Notes under the pieces: model-generated
The model's database searches: none
Told to the model about the DNA's origin: nothing
Seen by the model: only the letters and a program-made list of their open reading frames with translations
Made by a program: the position numbers and the translations under genes
Shown: piece after piece, positions 22,226-34,170 of the stretch
How the letters are laid out: each line of letters opens with the position of its first letter
How positions within the stretch are numbered: the stretch's first letter is position 1
Assembly: GCA_037893225.1 (NCBI GenBank)
Contig: JAZGUH010000755.1
Location: 248,001-312,000 of the forward strand
Source: Hippasteria phrygiana
Taxonomy: Eukaryota > Echinodermata > Asteroidea > Valvatida > Goniasteridae
Reading direction: 5' to 3'
Length of the DNA: 64,000 bases

Positions 22226-22737
22226 TAGTCTTGGTTCCAAGATGTCCTTAGCGCGCAGTGCGATGCAGCACGCACAGTTTAATAGCTGTACAGCGCCCTC
22301 TACACTCGCACACCAAGGCCACATCGCTAAGGATGTCTTGGCCCTTTCGCAGGAAACTGCGCGCGACATGCATAATTTAACAGGCAGGTCAAAAAAATAA
22401 TGGCGCTTGCGCACTGGAGGAAATCAGGTTTTAGTAATTAGCTGGCTAGTCAGGTAACATACGTACGTACATACATGCGTACCTCAAGCTGTATGGCGTG
22501 GGAAAACTAGACCAGTGAGTCAGCGATTATACAATGCATGCAATGTAGGTCACGCGATTATATGCACTTTACGTCACGCGTGCATGCACACACAATTCTG
22601 ATCGCGATTTCGCGAGTGAAACTACGAAAGGGCAAAGACGTCCTTAGCGATGTGGCCTTGGTGTGCGTGTGTAGAGAGCGCTGTACAGCCAGTGCGCGCT
22701 GCATCGCACCGTGCAATAAGGACGTCTTGGAACCAAG
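22226..22737. mobile_element. MITE sharing ends with the 6.4-kb THAP element
   Basis: Left end 'tagtcttggttccaagatg' and right end 'gacgtcttggaaccaaga' match the ends of the 32589-38967 element, including the inner 'tccttagcg' and 'ccaaggccacatcgctaagg' motifs. Near-matching flanks 'atgtacac' and 'atgtacat' may be a decayed target duplication. It has no coding capacity and probably used the transposase of the larger family. Confidence 0.75.
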
Positions 22738-23099
22738 AATGTACATTGTAGATATATATGTACACCAATGTCTCTTTTGCTCTCTCATGCAATGGTAGCA
22801 GACTTACAATGTACTCAAAGAATAATTGCAGTGCAAAGTCTGGTACGTACCTTGACTGCATGTAAACTTGTGACTTTATGATTCAAATTTAAGTACGCAC
22901 ATGTGTTCCTTCATGCACTGTCCACAGAGCCCCACATGCATAATCAACAACCCTTTAATAATTACCTTTGTACCTGGTCATGTTGCTTCCTGTGATTCAA
23001 ATTGCTTCAGTCAGATATGACCGATCTTTTGTTTGGTGCAAGCAAGGTGAGGATGTCAATAAGTAATAACAGGTGGATTTTGGTGGTAAACTTTGCAGC

Positions 23100-23215
23100 G
23101 GTTTTTATGTGCACGGTGCATGAAAATTGTGTTCTTATTCTTGCTGTAGTAGCCTATGGGCTTCTTTCTATGGGGCTCTGGTAGAACCCCATAATTCTAG
23201 GGGTACTGGTTTGGT
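23100..23215. repeat. Fragment of the 'CCTAGAATGGGG' foldback family
   Basis: Carries 'attcttgctgtagtagccta', 'ggcttctttctatggggctc' and 'attctaggggta', the end motif seen at 34900-34980 and 38670-38765. Only one end is present. Confidence 0.6.
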
Positions 23216-23562
23216 AGACCATCGCTGATTGGTTGATGAAAGTTTTATTTAGAAGCCACTCTCTGATTTATTCCAGAATAGCGAGGAGAGCTGTGTATCA
23301 TGCAGCATAGTGAATGTCGATTCGCATGCTTGCCACTGGAAAAGTGGGTAAGAAAGTCGCGTTTTCTCCTACATGTAAAATAGTCTCCAACAAATTTGGG
23401 GACAAAATCAGGGTCAGTATAATTAAAAACCCATTGTCTGAGGTTCCAAACTTTGGAGCGCCAACACTTTTTTGAAGAATAAAAAACAGGTTGTCGTAAA
23501 CTCCACAATCGTCCAAATGTTTATAAATGTTAAAAAGGCAATCAAACTAAATTTTACACGTA

Positions 23563-23710
23563 TTAACCCTCCTATACTATAACTATCACAGCCTATCAAA
23601 AACTTTTAACACCAACTCTCACAGTTTGTGTGTGTTTCAATCTGTCACTTGATAGGTTTTGATATATAGGGTAGCTGGCTTCATTTTGGCCTTGAGAACA
23701 GGAGGGTTAA
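23563..23710. mobile_element. 140-bp MITE flanked by TTAA, copy 2 (opposite orientation)
   Basis: Starts TTAACCCTCCTATACTATA and ends 'cttgagaacaggagggTTAA', the reverse of copy 1 at 21889-22028, with the same interior ('gtagctggct', 'cacagtttgtgtg'). Confidence 0.75.
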
Positions 23711-23749
23711 TTCATGTAATTGTAGGCCTATAAAGGTTTCGAGTCAACT

Positions 23750-23938
23750 CGGACACAAAACAACTTGGACCCATGCCTGCCAACTCGGACCCATGCCTGC
23801 CAACTCGGACCCATGCCCGCCAACTCGGACCCATGCCCGCCAACTCGGGCCCATGCCAACTCGGACCCATGCCAACTCGGATCCATGCCAACTCGGACCC
23901 ATGCCCGCCAACTCGGACCCATGCCAACTCAGACCTAA
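23750..23938. repeat. Minisatellite, core CCAACTCGGACCCATG
   Basis: About ten units of 15-20 bp: 'ccaactcggacccatgcctg' or the short form without 'cctg'/'cccg'. The minus strand stays open in several frames because of the repeat; this is not a gene. Confidence 0.85.
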
Positions 23939-24643
23939 CGATGACCAACTGAGACCCATCGTGTGAATGTTGACTTTTAATGTTTTGATACACGAAGCCC
24001 CAGATGGCAATAGGCCAAAATATACCGTACACTGTATTTTGTTTCTTATTTTTACACAAGGGAATAATAAAGGAAGTAATCGGTGAGAGCATAGGTTAAA
24101 TTTCAATTCCGCAGCCAGTAGGCCCTACATTTATACATACATTATAGTTCAATTATGCAGTGAATCGGTTACAAAGACAGGTTTTAATAAATTTGTAGCA
24201 AGAACATCTAACTTTCATTAAAATATACCAAATACTCACAAGGCCTCATTTGTGTGGCCTTTACACTCAGAGTTTCATTGGAATCTGCAGTAGTAGCGAC
24301 ATGGAAGTTCATCGGAATTTGCAGTAGAATGCAAAGCTTACAGAAAAATCAGGTATAATAATACGTGAATGGAGACACGGATGTAATTTCGCTAAAATTG
24401 AAATTGAATAAATATGAGCAATTTATGAAATTGCATGAATGAGAGGGAGGGGACAGGGGCGTCGGTGTTTGTCTTATTTTTGTGTTAAGGTCAAATAGAA
24501 AAGAGTGAGGACACGAGTGAAGTGGCAGCTTGGGCGAAGTGGCAATTGGCTCCATAATATCCAGTTTGGTGACTGGTGAGCATAAACTAATAGTTAAATG
24601 TAATTTTCCATAAATTCTTCCTGTTGCAATTATTTTTTAGTAA
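23939..24643. other. Intergenic, nothing recognised
   Basis: No coding module, RNA gene or paired repeat ends seen. Confidence 0.4.
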
Positions 24644-24806
24644 CAGTGGTCATGTCGAGCGCAATCTGGAGTTTTGAGCAAGTTTATTGTACTCCCTCCT
24701 GAGCTAATTTTCCTTTAAATGAAATCGATTCATAGGGATAATGAACTCGGGAGGGAGTACAATAAACTTGCGCGAAACTCCAGATGGCGCTCGACAGTCA
24801 TTTGTT
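24644..24806. mobile_element. Foldback MITE (about 65-bp arms)
   Basis: 'gtcgagcgc.atctggagttt' and 'gcaagtttattgtactccct' recur in inverse order around a short AT-rich loop at about 24710-24745. Non-coding hairpin. Confidence 0.8.
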
Positions 24807-24925
24807 AAATAAAAGTCCCTGTATATTTATGTCGGTTGTGAGCTAAAGAGTAACTCTGAATGCAACATCATAAGCCAAAGTTCACAGAATTGCCAATTGA
24901 CTTGACCAATTTTACAAAGTTTAGT

Positions 24926-25106
24926 TAACCAGTTCGCGTCGGATGATGTGTATACAAGCACTCAGCGAGGCAAGGGTCCAGCGGAAATATCTGTCAGCGA
25001 CCGGCTCGCAGTGAGCGAGGCCAGGGTGTGCTACCCGCGGATAAAGGCCTGAACCCGTCTGGCACCCAGGCTCGTGAAAAATGATCCCAGCGTGAACTGG
25101 TTAGAA
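24926..25106. mobile_element. MITE with TTAACCAGTTC ends
   Basis: Left 'ttaaccagttcgcg' and right 'cgtgaactggtta' form terminal inverted repeats. The interior of about 150 bp is GC-rich with 'gcgaggc.agggt' repeated twice. Confidence 0.65.
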
Positions 25107-25499
25107 GCGCAAAAGCAACTCAGAAAAATTATGCCATATTTAATTCAGATAATGGTTCGGAAACAATTATTGTTTTTGTTCATTTGTTTGTGAAATAATA
25201 ATTCCTACTTTCCTAAATTTTCCACATGCCATGTTTTATTTCGCCGGTGTTACCACTTTTTAACTGTTCTAGTAAAATCTCTGTGAACTGGAAAACTGTT
25301 GATTTAGTTCAAATTTTATACTGAAAAGGTCAAATTTTATCCCAATCACAAATGCGAACACCAGTACCCATGAACCCGTACAGCTGTCCGCGTTTTCGGA
25401 ATCTTTACTACATACATTTGTACTCTCCCCCTACCGTATGTAGTCTTTGGATCAATTATATATCATTATGCCGATTCAATGATTCAATCTTTATTGGGT

Positions 25500-25738
25500 C
25501 CAACTTGGTCATGCTTGGGTCCGAGTTGATCGTAGACCCGTCCAAGTTTGCAGTGGGTCCAAGTTGGCAGTGGGTCCCAGTTGGTAGTGGGTCCCAGATG
25601 GTTGTGGGTACGTCCGAGATGGTTGTGCGTCCGAGATAGTCGTGCGTCTGAGATGGTCGTGGGTCCGAGTTGGTCGTGGGTCCGAGTTGGTCGTGGGTCT
25701 GAGTTGTCGTAGGTCCGAGTTGACTAGCCCTACAAATA
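25500..25738. repeat. Minisatellite, core GTCCGAGTTGGTCGTGG
   Basis: About thirteen units of 17-18 bp with variants. Its core is the reverse complement of the core at 23750-23938, so the two arrays are inverted relatives 1.7 kb apart. Confidence 0.85.
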
Positions 25739-27000
25739 GGGCTGTAAATGGTTCCTTTTTTAACTTCTGGCTGTTTACTGTCACCATTACAGCCCTACTC
25801 AAACGGCACCCCTACACGCCGAGTTTTACAACCGGTCGACTTTGATTTCAAATATCTCCCCCAAATTCTTATCGCTGAACACTTTTATATGTCATTGTAA
25901 TCCTGAGATGTTAGCAATTTCTACAGTATATAACAAGGCTTACTCAATGCTGATTTTGTCCGGCTGTGAAGTCTTTAAAAATGACAAATGCTCCAAAACC
26001 TTCCAAAGTGTCTTAACTTGGGGGCGGCCATCTTGTTTGAATGCATCGCTGTGATCGAGAGAAGTCAGGGCAAAAAAAATGGTCTGCTCATGAATTATGC
26101 ATGATAGCAAGTCATGTACGACGTGCGGTTGTTTCGTGAGAAGTCAGGGCACCGTGCTAACATCTCAGGATTACAATGATGTATTAGTCAGAGTAACTTG
26201 GACCCTTTATCGCTATTTTTAACATTTGGACATGATCTGGCGTTAGTAGGGTCCAAGGCAAAGTGTGCGATCTACTCAGAATTAATCTAAACTGTTTGAC
26301 GACCCAACAAAAACATCCGATTTCACCCTTAAAACGACCAAAATACTAGATAAGCCACCTGAGATACAAGTGGAGTTCCGTGGGAAAGAGTTCCATATCC
26401 GGCCATCACTTGGCCCTCGTGCACAAAGTCTATGGGCCATGACAGTATTTTCAAAGAAAAAGTTGAATTTGTTTCCCTCCTAAATTCGTGTTTCTTTAAC
26501 AGATTTACACTTTTTAGTAGTATTTAAGTCATATTAAGGGAAAATAAGTGATGTTCAAATATGGAACTCTTTTAATTCCGTGATTAAAGATTGAGGTACT
26601 AAGGGTCACTTACCATCCGGATAAAATGTGAAATTTACCGTTCAATTCCGGAGAGCACCCGTAGTGATATACATGTATATTCGGCTTGTTTTATTTACAT
26701 ACATTTTCAAACGGGACCTGACTACTCAACTGATCATTAATACATTACGGCATGACGTTGGACTCCAGATCCTGCGCACGCAATAATGCACCGCGCGGCT
26801 TCCTGACGACGTTTTCCTGAAGAGTACAACGTAGGTTCGCAGTACATTGTACGTGTCTATTAGTACGAGGCTGCGCGCATGACTCCTTTTCCTTCATTAA
26901 ACAGTCTCCTGGAAGCTGTATAGTGCATGCATTATGCGTGCGCAGAGTTCCGTGCGCAGGATCTGGAGTCCAACGTCATGCCGTAATGTACATGTATTAA

Positions 27001-27142
27001 CCCTAACCCTCCAGGGTATTTTGGCTAGAAACCCTGCCAGATGCATCAGATTGCATACTTTGTCACATTGACTTGTGTGCAGAGTGCAGCAAAGTGAAGC
27101 TGTCAGCACAGATGCACTGTGCTGCGTCTGGCAGGGTTAGGG
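27001..27142. mobile_element. 142-bp MITE, TTAA target, CCCTAACCCT ends
   Basis: TTAA at 26997-27000 and 27143-27146, inverted ends 'ccctaaccctcc' and 'cagggttaggg'. The other palindrome arm (26737-26740) has the same site with a single TTAA, an empty-site control. Confidence 0.85.
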
Positions 27143-27354
27143 TTAATGATCAGTTGAGTAGTCAAGTCCCATTTGAAAATGTATGTAAATAAAACAAGCC
27201 GAATATATATCACTGCGAGTGCTCTCCGGAATTGAACAGTAAATTTCACTTTTTATCTGGATGGTAAGTGAACCGTACCTCCATCTTAATCACGGAACTC
27301 CACTTGTTCCACAGGTGGCGTATCTAGTATTTTTGTGGCCGTTTTAAGCCTTAA

Positions 27355-29130
27355 GTAGGCACTTCACTCACACAAGCACTTCCGTTGCCGAAATCTGTGC
27401 TCACATTCCTTTACACGCACAGCACACACATCGCTGTACAATTCCTATCACAGCGCGCACTTCCGGCCAACACACAGTCCGTGGCACGCACTTTCGGCCA
27501 CATCGCAATTTCGGGTTTTTCGATCGGCAACCTTTGGTCGAAGTTCGCTAGATTCCTATTGGTCCAATCCCTTAGAATACGTCATCATCGGAGAGAGAAA
27601 GACCTTCAGCGACCTTTGACTTTACCGCGTGAAAATCGAACAATGGCTTCCACTTTATCGCGCTGTTAAAAAAGTTCAGACCGTCAAAAATCACATTTTA
27701 AGAGAACAAATCTGGAAGCGCCAAGGTGTGTATAGATTAGTGTTTATTACAGATTTAGACAAGCAAAATACAAATGTCATATGAGGAAAGGATTTTTAGC
27801 GAAACGCCGTTCTTTGAGAGGTGGTTTTCGGGGTTTGAGCATTAAAACGCCGCAACGACCCACGCCGCACGGAAGCTCCGTGCAACGGCGTGTGTTGTAC
27901 GTGTGTGCGTGGTCAAGTCAAACCGCATGGCCGATCTGCATTGCAACTGCTTTTTAACGGCAAAGATCATGCGTTCAATCGGGTTTCTACTTAAAAAGAG
28001 GATTTCCTCAGAACCATACATTAATGTATGGTTTTTGGTTTGACTATAACTCATGTTTTAATCTCTACATTTTCGCTTTTTATTGTTCAAAAATTGCCTT
28101 ACTCTCGTTTTCGTTGTTTTGTCGTTCGTATTTTGCTTTTAGTGGGCGATACCATTTGTTTAATGGGGGTGTTTGGAAATTTCTCTTTTTTTGTAGACAT
28201 TTTCTGCAGCAAAATTTTTGGCGGATTACCAGTAAATGGATGTTTAAAAAATGTTTATTCATCATCTGATCTGCCTGCGAATTATTTTCAAAATAAACTT
28301 ACACGTAAAAACGAAAATGTGCTGTGGAAGAATTCTCAATTTCCCTCAACCGAAATATGTACCCCCGTATATGTATACAAATGTACCTGTACCACTTTTT
28401 TTCCCGAAAAACATTGTATAGTGCTGTTTTATCACATACCATATAAATATGCAATTTAGTTAATGAAGAAAAGAAATCAGGTTCACTTCTTAGAACTTTT
28501 TCTCAAAACAAAGCTTTATTTTATTACAACTGGTTTTTGTTTTTTAGCAAATTTAAAACCGAACACGTTTTCCTTCAAATTTTTACATAATTTGCTAATT
28601 AATTATGCACATTTTGTAATTATTTTAAAATGTATAGATCTACTTCCATTCCCAACAGCCAGATTTTGCAGACTTGTTCAAATTTCATTAAGATATTTGT
28701 TTTTGACTAAGGTTTTCTATGTCTACATGACAAATTTGCATAATTTACCCCTAATTAGTTAATCAATTATGCAAATTAGATCATTATTATAACTTCTGTT
28801 TGCACTTTTGAAAAGCTTTATTTCATACCAAAGCTTAAACTAAATGTCGAGCAAGTCTGGTACCATGTGACAAGGATAAAAGAAAGAATAACATTTCTCC
28901 AGTCATCTTTTCGGTGCCAAAACAGAAATAAAGAAAAACATAAGATAACCTTTGACCTCTTGGCTAAAAAAATCCCTCATTTGACGAAACTTAATTGGCC
29001 GTAACTTCCAAACGCAATGACCAATTAAAACAATTCCAAAAGATTTCTTCTAATGAAGACTCACTCCATCAAATGGTGTCTATTGTAAGTGCTTGTTCCT
29101 TTTATTTCAAATTCACCTGAAATGCCTACC
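27355..29130. mobile_element. 1.8-kb DNA element with TAGGCA ends, no transposase seen
   Basis: Ends 'ttaagtaggcacttca' and 'tgaaatgcctaccttaa' are inverted repeats with TTAA at each side. The left palindrome arm lacks the insert (near 26330). Interior is AT-rich at 28030-29000 ('aattatgcaaattag'), with GC-richer 'cacttccgg' repeats at 27380-27500. The exact border could lie a few bases outside TTAA. Confidence 0.65.
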
Positions 29131-29639
29131 TTAAGCAGTCAAGGGTGAAATCGGATGTTTTTGTTGGGTCGTCAAACAGTTTGGATTAATTCCGAGTAGG
29201 CTAATTCCGAGTAGATCGCACACTTTGCCTTGGACCCTACTAAACTATCGCCAGATCATGTCCAAATGTTTAAAAAGGCGATAAAGGGTCCAAGTTACTC
29301 GGACTAAATGATGTACCGGTATATAAAAGTGTTCAGCGATAAGAATTTGGGGGAGATATTTGAAATCAAAGTCGACCGGTTGTAAAACTCGGCGTGTAGG
29401 GGTGCCGTTGGAGTAGGGCTGTAATGGTGACAGTAAAAAGCCAGAAGTTAAAAAAGAAACCGGTAATCGTTACCTTTAGGACCCCGTTCCATAAAGAGAA
29501 CAAAGGAGACAGTTTATGTTTCGGAACTTACATGTACCTCAATATTACCGCTGTCATGGAGTTCAAATCGTGACCCCTCGACCTTATGACGTCACCCCTG
29601 CGCGGGCGCACGGACGCATGCGCGACAGAGATGTCTCTG

Positions 29640-29960
29640 TGAATTGAACGGTAAATTTCACTTTTTACCTGGATGGTAAGTGAACCTTAGTACCTCCATC
29701 TAATCATTGAACTCCACTTGTTCTGCAGGTGGCGTATCTAGTATTTTGGTGGTCGTTTTATAAAGGGTGAAATCGGATGTTTTTGTTGGGATTTCAGACA
29801 TATTTTCGGAATCACCGCACAACCACTGCAGACTTACTTGGACCCTACTAATCGCCAGATCATGTCCAAATGTTTAAAAAGGCGATAGAGCCTGGTGGTC
29901 CAAGCATGGAGGAAGATCTTCATCATTTGTCCATGGTCCAAGTTTAATACTCGGAGTCGG
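29640..29960. repeat. Third partial copy of the palindrome arm
   Basis: Repeats 'acggtaaatttcacttttta', 'gatggtaagtgaacc', 'gtgaaatcggatgtttttgt' and 'gccagatcatgtccaaatgt' in the orientation of the right arm, without the 1.8-kb insert but with an internal deletion. Confidence 0.7.
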
Positions 29961-30463
29961 ACTACGATGAGCATGACGAGTTGACCTGCTTCCCATGCAA
30001 TGCATACAATACAAACGGGCAAAATCATTCGTCTTGCCGATCATGTCAGTGCTTTTTATTTTACATACGAAATCTTACCTATATTATAAATAATTCGTAC
30101 GAATCAACCGGGACATCTTCGAAGAGAAACTCAACACTCAACGAACACGAAACTATCTCGGTCATACATGTACAGTCCCGGAAGTTTTCCGTCAATGCGC
30201 GCGTCGATCAATATCCACTTCCTCATCGTTGGACTAATTTGACCAACAGAGGGCGCACGATGCAGAGGGCGTCCTGTGCCGCGCCCAGAATGTGTGCGCT
30301 CAACCATTAATCCATTATCAATAATAATGGGATCAATGGCTCAACCATTGATCTCCATAACGGAGATCAATGGGCTCAACCCACTGTACCCATGTATAAA
30401 AATCTGTTTTAAAAGTGAACAAAGAAACTGGCAGAAGCGGGATTCGAATCTGCGACCTCCGGG
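29961..30463. other. Intergenic with a SINE-like B-box on the minus strand
   Basis: At 30425-30462 the minus strand reads 'cagattcgaatcccgcttct', an RNA polymerase III B-box. No A-box or cloverleaf is seen. The rest shows nothing else. Confidence 0.45.
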
Positions 30464-30622
30464 CAGTAGCGTATTTAGCTTTTTGTGCCAGGGAGGGCAA
30501 ACAACGTCTGAACCGTCTTAAAACCGTTGCAAAAATACTATTTTCTTTTGTTTTTTATGACGCCTCAAATACCGCCAGGGGGGAAGTAACCCCTCCCCCG
30601 TACCCCCCTTGATACGCCACTA
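30464..30622. mobile_element. hAT-like MITE with CAGTGGCGTAT ends
   Basis: Left 'gcagtagcgtatttagc' and right 'cttgatacgccactag' are inverted; the interior has 'gggagggc' and 'cccctcccccgtacccccc'. Non-coding. Confidence 0.65.
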
Positions 30623-32588
30623 GGAAAGACACGCAACGATTAAGGCTCTTGTCAATCAAATGATCCATTTTGACAACCCCCCCCCCCCCCCCCAACACAG
30701 ACCAAAGAAACGCAAGGAAGACAAAGAACATCCACACGTACTGGTATTAGTATCAAGGAGAGGCGAATCAGGCCCAAAACCTACCCAAGATAAGACCAAG
30801 ATATCTTCGGCCCAAATAAACTCGGACCCGATGAAAACCCATAATCCAACCAGCCAGACAACTAAAGAAAAATCGAACAAGATTTCATCATGAATTTCCT
30901 CATTATGGTATTAATTATATAATGGAATGCCCAGTCACTTACAGCTCATAGTAATGAATTTAAATCTTCTATCAATATATATTCCTGGCAACAAAAACCA
31001 GATCTTATGCATCCAGGAAACCTGGCTCAAAGAAGAGAAACAGTTTACCCTACCTGGATATGACATTTTATCGTCACGACAGACAGAACACGGAGTCTTA
31101 AAAAAAGGGGAGGATGCTGTGCCTTCCTTGTTAAAGTTAACGTGGCCTAGCTTTTAAATTAAATACATACATGGTTCTGACACTCCCATTGAGTATCAAA
31201 TTGGCGAACTTTATGATAATCTTAAAAATAAAATTAACATAATCAACATATATAACCCATGCAACACCTTAGAAGACAGTTCTCTCAGAGAGATCTTAAA
31301 TAAAACGGGAAAACCTTGTATAATTTGTGGAGACTTAAATGGTCATAACCCTCTATGGGGCAGCTCCAAACTTGATTATAATGGCAAGATTATTGACGAT
31401 ACTATAATAGACTTTGATAATGGTCTGTATTAATTCTGGCGAGGGTACAAGAGTAAATACTTCTCACGGTACTCTCTCCTGTATTGATTTCACTTTTGTT
31501 TCACCTAATATAGCTGCTAAATGTAATTGGACAGTTGTAGATGATTCTTGGAGAAGCGATCACTGCCCTATCACTATTGATCATAATCATTCTATTCATT
31601 AAAATAAAGCCAATTTCACACCCAAATGGTCTATTATAAAAGCAGACTGGAATATATTTCAAACTGCCTGCAATCAGAATATCTCTGAACCTATATAACA
31701 TTTCAGATAACATTGATGATACTTACAACAACTTCATCATTGAGCTTGAGTCAGCCATGAGCTGCTCAATTCCAAAAACCAACCCAAATCATCATAAAAC
31801 CCCTACCTCTTGGTGGAATGATGATTGCAAACAGGCAATAGACAATAAGAAAAAAGCTCTCAAAATCCTTAGAAAAACTCGTCTCCCTTCAGACCTAATA
31901 CTGTACAAAAGGGTTTGTGCCATAGCCAGGAAGACAATTTAAAATGCCAAAAGAAAAGATTGGGAAAATTTCTGCAACAAAATAAATTCGAAAACTAACA
32001 CTAACATTATTTGGAATAAAATCAAACGAATAGAAAAAACTCGAAATACCAATATCATCCCTGTTCTGAACCACAATGGCAATGATGCTATTACTGATCA
32101 AGGTTGAAGCTCTTGCTGATAGCTATATATGCTCATGTCAGCAGTACGAACAATTACAGCCCTTCATTTATACCCATCAAAAGTGAAGCTGAAAAAGATT
32201 TTTACATTGATAGTAACAATGACAGCGTAATCAACGAACCTTTCAATTTGGAAGAATTAAACAATGCAATTGATTCATCTAAGTGCACCTCTCCTGGTAA
32301 AGACAGAATAAATAACGCTATTATCAAACATCTCCCAATTAAAATTCGTAATTACCTACTTATTATTTTTTAACATGATATGGTATACCTCTCAATGCCC
32401 CAAACAATGGAAGGATGCTATCCTTATCTCATTCCTTGAAACCTGGGAAATACTCCACCAAATCTCTATCATATAGACCCATTGCCCTCGCATGTACTTT
32501 CTGTAAAATAATGGAACGTATGGTTAATTCTCGATTACTCTGGTACTTAGAAACTCACAATTTATTATCCAACCATCAGAGTAATTTC
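30623..32588 (+). mobile_element. RNase H-type LINE, piece 1 (ORF1 tail, endonuclease, start of RT)
   Basis: 30660-30893 is a basic, Pro/Lys-rich tail compatible with an ORF1 end. From 30900 the frame-broken translation gives an apurinic-type endonuclease: WNAQSLTAHSNEF, ILCIQETWLKEE, LPGYD, ICGDLNGHNPLWGSS and SDHCPI, matching its catalytic motifs. Then WWNDDCKQA and, at 32380-32588, SYRPIAL.CTFCKIMERMVN of the RT N-terminus. Stops and frameshifts show it is dead. It is cut at 32588 by the 6.4-kb transposon and resumes at 38968. Confidence 0.85.
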
Positions 32589-32723
32589 TAGTCTTGGTTC
32601 CAAGACGTCCTTAGCGGTGCGACGTATAGCGCGCAATGGCCGGTCGACAGCGCCCTCTAGCAACACACTTACTGACACGCACGCCAAGGCCAAATCGCTA
32701 AGAACGTCTTGGCTATTTCCACT

Positions 32724-32874
32724 GATCTCCATTAGCCTTTTAGAGGTATGGCGGACACAATAGGAGGGCGCTATTTGATTTGGGTAAACCTTTTGTATGG
32801 CACAAAAGGTATACCCAAATTAAATAGCGCCCTCCTATTGTGTCCGCCATACCTCTAAAAGGCTAACGAAGATC
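32724..32874. mobile_element. Foldback MITE (about 65-bp arms)
   Basis: 'ttttagaggtatggcggaca' and 'caataggagggcgctattt' recur inverted around a loop near 32795 ('ttttgtatggcacaaaa'). It is nested in the left end of the THAP element. Confidence 0.85.
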
Positions 32875-33354
32875 AGTATGCTTGGAGCGCGCGCGACCTG
32901 CTTATGCATAATTTAACAGGCGGGTCAAACGAATAATCGCGCTTGCGCACTGGGGGAAACTCATGTTTTAGTAATAACTTACTAGTCAGTTAAAGAGCAA
33001 CTAAAACGCCAAATTTGTTTTTGACTTGTTGGACTTTTCCGACAGTTTAAATACTCTTTTAACTGATGGAGATTAGTTTTCAGACAAGAGGGATTGTTTT
33101 ATTTAAAAAAAGGGTATTCTGAAAAATTTATCCTGTTTCGCGAAAGCTCATTATGTATGTAAATGTTGTACGTGACCCCGTGACGTACACGTGTAGAGTC
33201 GGTTGATGCTACAGCCAAACACTGTGCATGTACAACGAACGTGGAGTTGATGCTGCTGGAAGAGTTTTGGTCGACATAACTCCTCCGTTTTCTCGTCTAT
33301 TTTGTCTAATTTTGGTATTATTTCAGTATGAGCATGGTTCTAAGATAATCATTA

Positions 33355-33669
33355 TGCCTCGATCGTGTGTAGTTTGGGGTTGTACGAGGAACAGCGACAA
33401 AATCCCTGACCTCCCTGCGATTCCCAGTGCTGAATGGAGTTCAAAGGCGACAGTGGGTCCGCTTTGTAGACAATACAATATTTGATTTTAGGCTGTCGAA
33501 ATGGTCGAAAATATGTGCAGAACATTTCGCCAAAGACTGTATTGAATTTGCTGATAGTGTTAGTATGAAAACTCTGCTGCGTTTGAAGGCACAATTCCGT
33601 TTGAAGGCTGGAGCCATTCCAACTCTAAAGGCACCGAGCATTCCAATCCTGTCCCGGACTTACTCCTAG
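33355..33669 (+). pseudogene. THAP zinc-finger domain of a transposase, frameshifted
   Basis: ATG at 33355 opens MPRSCVVWGCTRNSDKIP, the N-terminal C-x4-C part of a THAP domain. Near 33426 the frame shifts; the other frame continues with RRQWVRFVD, SKWSKICAEHFAKDC (the C-x2-H ligands) and FRLKAGAIPTLK, the RLK.gAiPt block that closes a THAP domain. THAP is a C2CH DNA-binding finger used by P-element-type transposases to bind their ends. No catalytic domain follows before the nested element at 33664, so the gene is broken by a frameshift and truncated. Confidence 0.8.
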
Positions 33670-34036
33670 AACTATTGGGTTCCCGACAGGAACCCCATAG
33701 AAAGAAGCCTATTTGTTTCCATAGGCTAGTACAGCAAGAATACGAAATTCATTCCCATGCACTCATGTTTGACATGTGCGCACGAAAACCGCTGCACAGT
33801 TTTCCCCCAAAATCCCACTCAGCCTCATTTACATCCTCACCCTGTGTGCGCCAAGCAAAAGATCGCCTGAAGCGGTTCCAATTTTCGAAAAAAGCTGAAC
33901 AAATTCCCAGATCCGTACTGACAGCGAATGACACGACATGCACGATGCGACTGTTGCCGGCCGGCCGGGTCATGTGCGCGGGTCGGACCCGACAAGTCAT
34001 GATTATTCATGTGTAAAATCTGAAGTACGGTGCACT

Positions 34037-34170
34037 GCCGTCGTGTCCGTTACCGTCCGCATCGCGCGCATCGATCACTCGTGCATGTACGTACATGTAC
34101 TGGAAACATGTACATGTACGTGTACGTAGTGATCGATGCGCGCGATGCGGACGGTAGGACACGAGACGGC
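34037..34170. repeat. Hairpin next to the 13-bp array
   Basis: Arms of about 43 bp (around 34037-34079 and 34128-34170; core 'ccgtccgcatcgcgcgcatc' then 'gatcact') flank a loop made of ACATGTAC palindromes, so the loop can itself fold. The array begins right where the hairpin ends. Confidence 0.8.

Larger units (their letters stand above)
25740..29470. repeat. Large interrupted palindrome (about 1-kb arms)
   Basis: Left arm about 25740-26800. The right arm is split: about 26940-27350 matches 26330-26800, and about 29135-29465 matches 25740-26340, all inverted. Shared blocks include 'tcgaccggttgtaaaactcg', 'ggacatgatctggcg', 'gatggtaagtgaacc' and 'atctggagtccaacgtcatg'. The right arm carries two insertions (27001-27142 and about 27355-29130) that the left arm lacks. 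No coding sequence is recognised. Confidence 0.85.

Noticed and set aside
23712..24106. Minus-strand frames rich in Gly-Ser-Glu-Leu repeats
   Set aside because: Side effect of the CCAACTCGGACCC minisatellite; no domain and no splice context.
27001..27142. Interstitial telomere repeat (CCCTAACCCT)
   Set aside because: Only two units at each end, in inverted orientation, flanked by TTAA; they are MITE ends.
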